Assembly (NCBI GenBank): GCA_013214445.1
Contig: JABSPG010000168.1
Span: 1 to 8,113, forward strand
DNA: 8,113 bases
Source of the DNA: Ekhidna sp.
Lineage (GTDB): Bacteria > Bacteroidota > Bacteroidia > Cytophagales > Cyclobacteriaceae
Reading direction: 5' to 3'
The notes under the pieces are model-generated. The model made no database searches. It worked only from the letters and a program-made list of their open reading frames with translations, and was not told where the DNA came from. Position numbers and translations under genes: made by a program. Positions 1 to 5,338 of this stretch are shown piece after piece. The first letter of the stretch is position 1, and the number at the start of each line of letters is the position of its first letter.

Positions 1-31
1 CGCCCATCAGATAATTGAAGATAATATCTAG
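1..31 (+). CDS. Possible 3' end of an upstream gene (fragment)
   Basis: Reading from base 2, the second frame gives the nine residues AHQIIEDNI and then a TAG stop at 29-31. The other two frames close after five residues or fewer. An intrinsic terminator begins about 24 nt downstream, which is what is expected just after the end of a plus-strand gene. The fragment is too short to assign a family, and the choice of frame is an inference from the longer open stretch. Confidence 0.25.
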   Translation, partial: AHQIIEDNI

Positions 32-51
32 TAATAGATGGTCGGTCGGTA

Positions 52-85
52 AATAAGGCTACTCCTTGCGCGGAGTAGCTTTTTT
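52..85 (+). repeat. 34-bp direct repeat, left copy (terminator)
   Basis: Bases 52-85 match 2080-2113 exactly over 34 bp. The match ends within the T-tract on the right and at a single mismatch (A51 against T2079) on the left, and the sequences further out are unrelated. The two copies are 2028 bp apart in the same orientation and enclose the caspase gene with its upstream region. Confidence 0.9.
55..85 (+). terminator. Intrinsic terminator, copy 1 of a duplicated element
   Basis: GCTACTCC (58-65) and GGAGTAGC (72-79) form a perfect 8-bp stem around the loop TTGCGC, followed by six T's at 80-85. AA at 55-56 can pair with part of the T-tract. It should end transcription arriving from the left of the window. 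Bases 52-85 are identical to 2080-2113 downstream of the caspase gene. Confidence 0.85.
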
Positions 86-431
86 ACTTTCTAGACATTG
101 AGATAATTAGGGGCTGTAGCGACACCTCATCTTCAGATTTTCTTTTTTCAAAACTTCTTTTCCTAAGAAATAGGGATGTATTTCGTTCTTGTAAATCGCA
201 CCTCTTTAAGGATTTTACTTGAACTTTGGAATGGGGTGCATTGGGAAAACGAAATTTGTTGAAGTGTTGGTCGGGTTGATGAGAATTTTAGTTTTTGATT
301 CTCAATTTGTTTGACTGCTAGCAAATCCTGAAACTAAGCTGATTGCATTAGCAGCAATTGGTCAAAATGCTTATTTGAATAACTTGAGATTATTTATAAC
401 ATTTGACGTCTAACCAAATACAACGGGATTT
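86..431. other. Gene-free stretch upstream of the caspase gene
   Basis: No credible coding region was found in 346 bases on either strand. It holds an inverted repeat, TGAGAAT (280-286) against ATTCTCA (298-304) with an 11-nt spacer, the 8-bp palindrome TGCTAGCA (316-323), and a probable promoter near its right end. The rest is AT-rich and shows no sign of a broken gene. It lies wholly inside the interval bounded by the two identical terminator copies. Confidence 0.6.
374..405 (+). promoter_or_regulatory. Candidate Bacteroidota-type promoter for the caspase gene
   Basis: TTTG at 374-377 is followed after 20 nt by AACATTTG (398-405), which matches the TAnnTTTG -7 consensus at 7 of 8 positions (A for T at the first base). 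The spacing suits the Bacteroidota primary sigma factor. Transcription would begin near 411-413, leaving a leader of about 20 nt before the ATG at 432. The assignment rests on consensus matching only. Confidence 0.35.
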
Positions 432-2057
432 ATGATTCGAATAACCACCTCATTCATATCTACTCTAGCATTTATCATAAGCCTGGCACAGGGTTACGAG
501 AACAAAACAGCTCTTATAATCGGAAATACAAATTATTCAGTGGGCAAGTTGAAAAACCCTGTGAATGATGCAGATTTACTTTCGTCAACTTTAGCTGATC
601 AGGGATTCGATGTTATAACTAAATATGATTTGGATAGGGCTGGTATGATTAAATCACTTCGAGAATTTCAGAAGGAGGTTACCGTTAGGAAGGGAATTGC
701 TTTATTTTATTATTCAGGACACGGTTTACAGTTTGATGGTGATAACTATTTAGTTCCGATCGATGCTGATGTGCAAAATGAATTTGAGATAGAGTCAGAG
801 TGTCTGAAATCGAGCCGGATACTTCGAATGCTTGAGTTTATGGATAACCCTTTGAATATTGTTATTTTGGACGCATGCCGAAATAATCCGTTCGGTTCAA
901 GTTATCGCAGTACGACTCAGGGTCTTGCCCAGCCTACTGTTGCGCCAACTGGATCTATAATAGCTTTTAGTACTGCTCCTTCAAAAGTTGCTTCTGATGG
1001 TGAAGGAAGTAACGGTTTGTACACGCAAGAACTGGTAAAAGCCATCTCAACTCCCAATCTCAGCATTGAAGAAGTGTTTAAGCAAACAAGAAGAAATGTG
1101 GCTTCAATTAGCAGCGGAAAGCAGGTGCCATGGGAGAATAGCAGTCTGCTAGGTGATTTTTATTTTATTGAAGAAAATGAAAAACTTAATCCCATCGCCA
1201 CTAGTAATGAATTGAGTCACTATCTAAGCCCAAAAGTGATTAGCGGAAACTTGACGCAATATCTAGAAAGGAAACAAGCTTTGAAACAAGCAGTAAGGCA
1301 ATTAGAGTCTTTAGTTTCTGAAATACCGCCAGAACATAAAAGTCTTTTTAGTGGGGAGTATATTGGTCAAATCATTCAAGAAAAAGCCTTTAAAGATTTT
1401 GAGAATAATCTCCAGAATCCGATTTACAACTTAAACGGGGTGAAGTCAATCAATATTTCTTTTGGGTATTTGGTTGAGTCTATGAAATACAATCAAGAAC
1501 AAAAATTATTAGAAAAGGGAATTTATTTGCCAGGCGCCATGGTTTTTAAAACCAAATACGAATATTTTGAAAATGGATTTGTAAGAACAAGCACAGACCC
1601 AAGCAACTTTTCCGAATATACCGATGGTCAAAAGCAAGGGGACACTCTAGTCATATTGAATAAAGGTGGTGATATTCTCTCTATTTCTTTTTCCAATTTC
1701 ACTTACAGTGGAGACTACCTAGCCTATCACAAGTACGACTCAATCAGAAATACTATAACTTCTTACTACGCAAGATTCAGACCAAAGGAGGCGCGAAAAT
1801 CGAATAAGATGTTAAGTAAAAGATGGATCCCATATCGGGAGGTGCAACTTAACGAAATGGGGTTGATAAGCAGTGTGATTAATCCGCTTGATGATTACAG
1901 TCGAACACGGTTATCGTACAATGATCAGAGTCAAATACAAAAAGTTGAAAGTAAAAAAATCAATATAGAATACTCCTATGATGATAATGGCAGACTCTCT
2001 GGGAAAGTGTCGAATGGCACTCAAGTAAAGTACAATTATGAGTACTTTCAGAGGTAG
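432..2057 (+). CDS. Secreted caspase-family (peptidase C14) protease with YD-like C-terminal repeats
   Basis: This is a 541-residue cysteine protease of the caspase/metacaspase-like clan. Residues 1-21 form a short Sec-type signal peptide: one Arg, a hydrophobic core, and a likely cleavage site after AQG. The p20-like domain spans about 25-245. It contains the opening strand ALIIGNTNY, the catalytic His97 in YYSGHG, the catalytic Cys149 in LDACRNNPF, and the closing motif QVPWENSSLLGDFYF that is common in bacterial caspases. Both catalytic residues are present, so it should be active. Residues about 255-340 are mostly helical. The rest is rich in beta structure with degenerate YD-like repeats near 376-384, 471-482, 494-505 and 514-526, which may bind ligand or cell surface. 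No lipobox Cys is visible. It probably acts in the periplasm or outside the cell. The gene appears transcribed alone, and the substrate is unknown. The ATG lacks a strong ribosome binding site, as is usual in this phylum. Confidence 0.88.
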   Translation: MIRITTSFISTLAFIISLAQGYENKTALIIGNTNYSVGKLKNPVNDADLLSSTLADQGFDVITKYDLDRAGMIKSLREFQKEVTVRKGIALFYYSGHGLQFDGDNYLVPIDADVQNEFEIESECLKSSRILRMLEFMDNPLNIVILDACRNNPFGSSYRSTTQGLAQPTVAPTGSIIAFSTAPSKVASDGEGSNGLYTQELVKAISTPNLSIEEVFKQTRRNVASISSGKQVPWENSSLLGDFYFIEENEKLNPIATSNELSHYLSPKVISGNLTQYLERKQALKQAVRQLESLVSEIPPEHKSLFSGEYIGQIIQEKAFKDFENNLQNPIYNLNGVKSINISFGYLVESMKYNQEQKLLEKGIYLPGAMVFKTKYEYFENGFVRTSTDPSNFSEYTDGQKQGDTLVILNKGGDILSISFSNFTYSGDYLAYHKYDSIRNTITSYYARFRPKEARKSNKMLSKRWIPYREVQLNEMGLISSVINPLDDYSRTRLSYNDQSQIQKVESKKINIEYSYDDNGRLSGKVSNGTQVKYNYEYFQR

Positions 2058-2079
2058 TATTTAGCACCGTTAAGTTGTT

Positions 2080-2113
2080 AATAAGGCTACTCCTTGCGCG
2101 GAGTAGCTTTTTT
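2080..2113 (+). repeat. 34-bp direct repeat, right copy (terminator)
   Basis: This is the partner of the repeat at 52-85, identical over 34 bp. It spans the caspase terminator and so closes the 2028-bp unit that starts after the left copy. Confidence 0.9.
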
Positions 2114-2115
2114 TT
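2083..2115 (+). terminator. Intrinsic terminator, copy 2, ending the caspase gene
   Basis: GCTACTCC (2086-2093) pairs with GGAGTAGC (2100-2107) around a TTGCGC loop and is followed by eight T's (2108-2115). It lies 25 nt past the caspase stop codon, as expected for that gene's terminator. Stem, loop and the upstream AATAAG are identical to the copy at 52-85. Confidence 0.9.
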
Positions 2116-2178
2116 GTCTCTATGGACTGGCCAGGGGCAGTATAATTTTAACGACTGTCTTCAATTAAATAAAACCAC

Positions 2179-2211
2179 AAAAAAAACCTGCTCTCAAAGA
2201 AAGCAGGTTTT
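2179..2211 (-). terminator. Intrinsic terminator of the universal stress protein gene
   Basis: AAAACCTGCT (2183-2192) and AGCAGGTTTT (2202-2211) form a perfect 10-bp inverted repeat with a 9-nt loop. Read on the minus strand, the hairpin is followed by eight T's (the A-run at 2179-2186, which overlaps the stem's outer bases). That orientation fits termination of the minus-strand gene whose stop codon is at 2241. On the plus strand only four T's end the stem, so it may give weak backup termination there. Confidence 0.85.
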
Positions 2212-2240
2212 GACCTCAGCGAAAGCTATTTGTGTAAGTA

Positions 2241-3008
2241 TTAGTCTAGTGCCAATACGGGTACTTTCGAACGTAAAGTTAGCAGCTTGGTAAGCCGTCC
2301 TTCTGAGGGCTGTGTCTTCTTAGCATGAGTTCTCGGAAGAATTGCCAAAATGTCTATTTGGTGTTTTTTGATGTATTCAGCAATGCCCATTTCTATATCC
2401 GAGTTTTTAGGAAAAGAGTGATGAAAATCTAGTGTTTCCAGATAGTAGTCCAGTACTCTTTCCATAGAATGATCTTCACTGACAGCTTTATCTTCATTAT
2501 TATCAATGGTAAGCACATGCACTTTAGCTCTATGTTCCATTGCAATTGAATGTAAAGGCGCAAGCGCAGTAGTATCATCAATCGTTTCCAAATCAATTGC
2601 TAATGCGATGTTGTTAATGCCTGAGGAGCTAACTCCTTCTGGAGCGACAAGGGTAGGGGCATCTGATCTCAAGACAAAAGAAGAAGTATTGGTGTCATCT
2701 TCTTCTTTTTGAGATCCTTTTGTCCCCATAATAACTAGATCATACTCACCTGACTTCTGCTCATTCAATAATGTGTCATCTAATGCTCCTCTGACTATTT
2801 TTATTCGATAGGGTGTGGAGGATATTACCTCAAACTGCCTGGTGAATTTTTGAAATTCTACTTCTTGCTTTTTTTCTTTATTCGAAGCGTGAAGAAATGT
2901 CACCTTTTTCACAGTGCTGTCAGCAGTGATTCTGGAAACAACCTCTAGCGCATCATAAGCAGCTTTGGAAAAATCAGTAGGAACGAGAATATTCTTGATT
3001 TCTGGCAT
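2241..3008 (-). CDS. Tandem universal stress protein (UspA family)
   Basis: This is a 255-residue cytoplasmic protein made of two UspA-like alpha/beta halves, about 1-124 and 130-255, a layout common in Bacteroidota. The first half opens with the typical strand NILVPTDFS (the Asp that contacts nucleotide in ATP-binding Usps is D12) and ends with LVIMGTKG and a closing APTLVAPE strand. The phosphate-binding pattern G-x2-G-x9-G-S/T is only partly kept: G95 and G98 are present, but the third Gly position is Thr108. The second half has the opening strand NIALAIDLE but no Gly motif (LAILPRTHAKK, 221-231). Nucleotide binding is therefore uncertain. Such proteins usually respond to stress, stationary phase or low oxygen. 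The gene is convergent with the caspase gene and divergent from the SLC13 permease. The ATG at 3008 is preceded by an A/G-rich stretch. Confidence 0.87.
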   Translation of the reverse strand: MPEIKNILVPTDFSKAAYDALEVVSRITADSTVKKVTFLHASNKEKKQEVEFQKFTRQFEVISSTPYRIKIVRGALDDTLLNEQKSGEYDLVIMGTKGSQKEEDDTNTSSFVLRSDAPTLVAPEGVSSSGINNIALAIDLETIDDTTALAPLHSIAMEHRAKVHVLTIDNNEDKAVSEDHSMERVLDYYLETLDFHHSFPKNSDIEMGIAEYIKKHQIDILAILPRTHAKKTQPSEGRLTKLLTLRSKVPVLALD

Positions 3009-3074
3009 CTTCTTTTTTTTATCAAAGAAAGTTCAGGAGATTGAGCGCATTGAAGCTAATTGTCAAGTCTAGTA

Positions 3075-3088
3075 TTGACTTATGTCAG
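3075..3088. promoter_or_regulatory. Candidate Crp/Fnr-family binding site
   Basis: TTGACTTATGTCAG fits the Crp/Fnr-type core TTGA-N6-TCAA with one mismatch (final G for A), and its inner part TGAC-N4-GTCA is perfectly symmetric. Its centre at 3081.5 is about 41.5 bp upstream of the start predicted from the TAGCTTTG element at 3110-3117, the classic class II activator position. It could also serve the divergent universal stress protein gene. Confidence 0.35.
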
Positions 3089-3109
3089 GTAATAGACCAG
3101 ATGCAGTTC

Positions 3110-3117
3110 TAGCTTTG
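3110..3117 (+). promoter_or_regulatory. Candidate -7 element of the SLC13 permease promoter
   Basis: TAGCTTTG is an exact match to the Bacteroidota -7 consensus TAnnTTTG. The predicted transcription start near 3123 lies about 16 nt before the GTG start at 3139. No TTG stands at the usual -33 distance, which would fit a promoter that needs an activator. The nearby Crp/Fnr-like palindrome at 3075-3088 could supply one. Confidence 0.4.
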
Positions 3118-3138
3118 CAATGACAAAAAAGTACGGTT

Positions 3139-4596
3139 GTGAGGTTCATAAACACACGAAAAATCGTTGAGGAGCTTAGGAGAATCGAGCGTCTCGAACG
3201 TCTGCGAAATCTTCATTTCAATGTTAAGCCAGGATACATCTTCTGGACGTTTTTTTCATTCATCTCTGCTTTTTTTGTGGTGGTGTTTATGTGGGACAGT
3301 TCATGGCCGTCAGAAGCAGTTCTTATGCTGGCAATTTTTGTTCTAGCTAGTCTCTTGTGGATAACAGAGGCTCTTCCATTATTCGCTACTGCTTTTGTAA
3401 TCATTAGTCTTGAAATCATTCTTCTGGCAAACCCAGGAGAATGGAGGTATTTGGGTATGTCTGATGGTACCGTGCTCAATTACAAGATGTTTTTGAATCC
3501 TATTTCAGATCCTGTTATCATCTTGTTTCTTGGGGGGTTTCTGTTGGCCCAGGCTTCTGTCAAAGTGGGAATAGATAAGGCGCTTGCAAGTAATCTTCTT
3601 CGAGTCTTTGGAAACAAACCAAGGAAAGTAATGCTTGGATTGATGGCAATTACTTGCCTTTTTTCCATGTGGATGAGCAATAATGCCACTACAGCTATGA
3701 TGATTACCTTGACTGTGCCACTCTTTGCTCAGATTCCTGAGGACGATAAATTCCGTAAAGCCCTTGTGCTTTGCATTCCATTTGCTGCCAACATTGGAGG
3801 TCTTGGAACCCCCATTGCGTCCCCTCCAAATGCCGTGGCGGTGGGTTTCCTGAGAAGTGTAGGAATTGATATTTCCTTCCTGGATTGGATGCTGTTAGCA
3901 GCACCATTGATGTTTGTTATGCTAATCGTTACCTGGCTTTTGCTCTGGAAGATGTATAAGCCTGACAATGAAGAGGTAGAAATGAGAAGCGAATCTCACA
4001 AGATAAAAGGGAAGGGGTATTATGTCATGGTTGTTTTTTGTGTGACCATTTTATTGTGGCTTACAGATTCTGTTCATGGTCTTCCTACATCAGTTATTGC
4101 GCTGGTGCCCATACTTGGGTTCACCACTACAAACATTATTCGTAGGAGCGATTTAAACTCCTTAGAATGGCATATTCTTATACTAATTGCGGGTGGTATC
4201 GCATTGGGATTAGGCCTAAAAACAACTGGATTGGATACGATTATTGTGGATTACATTCCTAAAAGCGATTTGATCATTTTTCCAGCATTGGTTGTAGCCA
4301 CTGTGGTTTTGAGTACGTTCATGTCAAATACTGCAGCATCGAACCTTCTCATTCCGCTGGGCATTAGCTTCGCGACAGGTTTTAATGATACGGAGCTCGC
4401 CACAGAACTTGGAATAGGAGTTGCTGTTGCAGCCTCTATGGCAATGTCATTGCCTATTAGTACGCCACCCAATGCAATTGCTTATGCCAGAGGGGTACTT
4501 CATTCAAACGATTTTATTAAAAGTGGTGTAGTGATTGGTTTGATCGCAATTGTAATGATAGTAGCAGGTAAATGGCTGTATGGCTTCATACTGTAA
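3139..4596 (+). CDS. SLC13/DASS-family sodium-coupled dicarboxylate or sulfate permease
   Basis: This is a 485-residue inner-membrane secondary transporter of the divalent anion:Na+ symporter (DASS) family, the length usual for the family. After a charged cytoplasmic tail (1-30) it carries about eleven hydrophobic segments. The family's inverted-repeat signatures are clear. The first repeat has the hairpin region DPVIILFLGGFLLA (124-137), MSNNATTAMM (179-188) and GTPIASPPNA (223-232). The second repeat has MSNTAASN (395-402) and STPPNAIAYARG (441-452). In these transporters the two SN(T) loops hold Na+ and substrate carboxylate or sulfate groups. Here the first loop reads S180-N181-N182 and the second S396-N397-T398. 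Substrate cannot be fixed from sequence. The GTG start is preferred because an in-frame stop lies at 3121-3123 and the first in-frame ATG is at residue 51, inside the first membrane helix. Confidence 0.9.
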   Translation: MRFINTRKIVEELRRIERLERLRNLHFNVKPGYIFWTFFSFISAFFVVVFMWDSSWPSEAVLMLAIFVLASLLWITEALPLFATAFVIISLEIILLANPGEWRYLGMSDGTVLNYKMFLNPISDPVIILFLGGFLLAQASVKVGIDKALASNLLRVFGNKPRKVMLGLMAITCLFSMWMSNNATTAMMITLTVPLFAQIPEDDKFRKALVLCIPFAANIGGLGTPIASPPNAVAVGFLRSVGIDISFLDWMLLAAPLMFVMLIVTWLLLWKMYKPDNEEVEMRSESHKIKGKGYYVMVVFCVTILLWLTDSVHGLPTSVIALVPILGFTTTNIIRRSDLNSLEWHILILIAGGIALGLGLKTTGLDTIIVDYIPKSDLIIFPALVVATVVLSTFMSNTAASNLLIPLGISFATGFNDTELATELGIGVAVAASMAMSLPISTPPNAIAYARGVLHSNDFIKSGVVIGLIAIVMIVAGKWLYGFIL

Positions 4597-4709
4597 AAGC
4601 AATCACCTTGAATCCGTCCTCGTGTTGCAATCGCTTTTATGAGTTTCTATATGCAGGGATCCTTACTTGACCATCAAACAGAACTTTGTTTCCAAAGCAA
4701 ATTTTGATC

Positions 4710-4739
4710 TTGGTTTATCGAGGTTGACGTCTAGATTTG
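4710..4739 (+). promoter_or_regulatory. Bacteroidota-type promoter for the four-helix membrane protein
   Basis: TTG at 4710-4712 is followed, after exactly 19 nt, by TAGATTTG (4732-4739), a full match to TAnnTTTG. This is the best promoter match in the window. Its predicted start falls at about 4744-4747, on or just after the first base of the ATG at 4744, which suggests a message with little or no leader. Confidence 0.5.
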
Positions 4740-4743
4740 CGGC

Positions 4744-5160
4744 ATGGTAAAAGCGATCAAAGTTTTTAATTCAATTTCCGTTTTTCTCTTCTCGGTCATT
4801 CTTCTTCTGGTGTATGCTTATTTGCCTATAATGGTTGACCTAAATGTGGAAGGATTGCAGGATCTTCATAAGCAGACCTTCTTCTACTATGCTTTTGGTT
4901 CCTTTGTTTTGGTTAATGTGTTGATCAGATTGGGAGTAACCTTGGGTTCCCGAGGTTTAGATGAAAACCTATCTGCATGGATCAGAGCTATCTTATTTAT
5001 TATAAATTTCTATTTCGCATCAATGGTCGGATTCATTGGTGTAATTAACAATACAGGACATATAAATCCAGATAGCTACGCATACCTCAATTATCTGGGC
5101 CCTCTTTTCTTGGTGATATGGCTTCTTGGTCTGATTTTTTTCATTTTTAAAAAGAGGTAG
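4744..5160 (+). CDS. Small four-helix membrane protein of unknown function
   Basis: This 138-residue protein is not recognised as any named family. Four hydrophobic segments lie at about 8-30, 46-66, 81-103 and 112-134, and it ends in the basic tail FKKR, so it is an integral inner-membrane protein with little extramembrane mass. A loop at about 31-45 (VDLNVEGLQDLHKQT) and the segment 98-114 (IGVINNTGHINPDSYAY) are the main polar stretches. An in-frame TAG at 4732-4734 rules out a longer start, and no other Met occurs before residue 30, so the ATG at 4744 is well supported. It sits 147 nt after the permease and 178 nt before parE, with its own promoter and terminator, so it is probably a single-gene unit. 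Function is unknown. Confidence 0.75.
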   Translation: MVKAIKVFNSISVFLFSVILLLVYAYLPIMVDLNVEGLQDLHKQTFFYYAFGSFVLVNVLIRLGVTLGSRGLDENLSAWIRAILFIINFYFASMVGFIGVINNTGHINPDSYAYLNYLGPLFLVIWLLGLIFFIFKKR

Positions 5161-5174
5161 AACTTACTCTTTTT
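5149..5174 (+). terminator. Candidate AT-rich terminator overlapping the membrane protein's stop codon
   Basis: AAAAAGAG (5149-5156) pairs perfectly with CTCTTTTT (5167-5174) around a 10-nt loop that contains the TAG stop (5158-5160). The 3' arm ends in five T's, and another T-run follows at 5179-5183. The stem is short of G/C pairs, so it would be a modest terminator for the membrane protein transcript, separating it from parE. Confidence 0.45.
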
Positions 5175-5273
5175 CAGATTTTTAAATTGTCTTATTTCAA
5201 GTGATACTCCTTTAGTGTGTTAGGTTGTTACGTGTAAGTATTGGATTTTTATCATTACTTTGGATCTGGAAAA

Positions 5274-5292
5274 ATGCTAAAACAATTAGCAT
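5274..5292. repeat. Inverted repeat in the parE upstream region
   Basis: ATGCTAA (5274-5280) and TTAGCAT (5286-5292) are perfect inverted repeats around AACAA, followed by CTTTTCTTT. The element lies 46 nt upstream of the parE start. It could be an operator, a leader hairpin or a weak terminator. A near-match to a -7 element (TTACTTTG, 5255-5262; 7 of 8) just upstream would put the hairpin at the start of the transcript, but no matching -33 TTG is present. Confidence 0.35.
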
Positions 5293-5338
5293 CTTTTCTT
5301 TGATCACTAAACAGCAACCCTAGAAAGCAACAGACTAC

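Noticed and set aside
279..314. An 11-codon reading frame beginning ATG AGA ATT TTA GTT TTT (MRILVFDS...) upstream of the caspase gene
   Set aside because: It stops after 11 residues, has no ribosome binding site and no continuation in other frames. Too short to support as a gene or gene remnant.
432..2057. Caspase gene as an antiphage or CRISPR-associated effector
   Set aside because: There is a signal peptide, and no defence genes, nucleotide cyclase, gasdermin or CRISPR elements are nearby in the window.
2075..2293. Plus-strand reading frame of 72 codons after the caspase gene
   Set aside because: It runs through two strong terminator hairpins and into the antisense of the universal stress gene. 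The translation has no protein-like features.
3023..3030. Minus-strand near-match TTTCTTTG to a -7 element for the universal stress gene
   Set aside because: One mismatch at an important position, no -33 TTG at the right distance, and it would leave a leader of only about 9 nt.
4594..4639. TAAAAGC and GCTTTTA flanking a 32-nt loop after the permease stop codon, considered as a terminator
   Set aside because: The loop is long, the stem is AT-rich and no T-tract follows. The evidence is too weak to list.
4684..4697. CTTTG-TTTC-CAAAG inverted repeat between the permease and the membrane protein
   Set aside because: Only 5 bp, no T-tract, and no clear placement relative to a promoter; likely chance.
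403..4733. Shared 10-mer TTGACGTCTA upstream of the caspase gene (403-412) and of the membrane protein gene (4724-4733)
   Set aside because: About thirty chance pairs of identical 10-mers are expected in 8 kb, and the positions relative to the candidate promoters differ.
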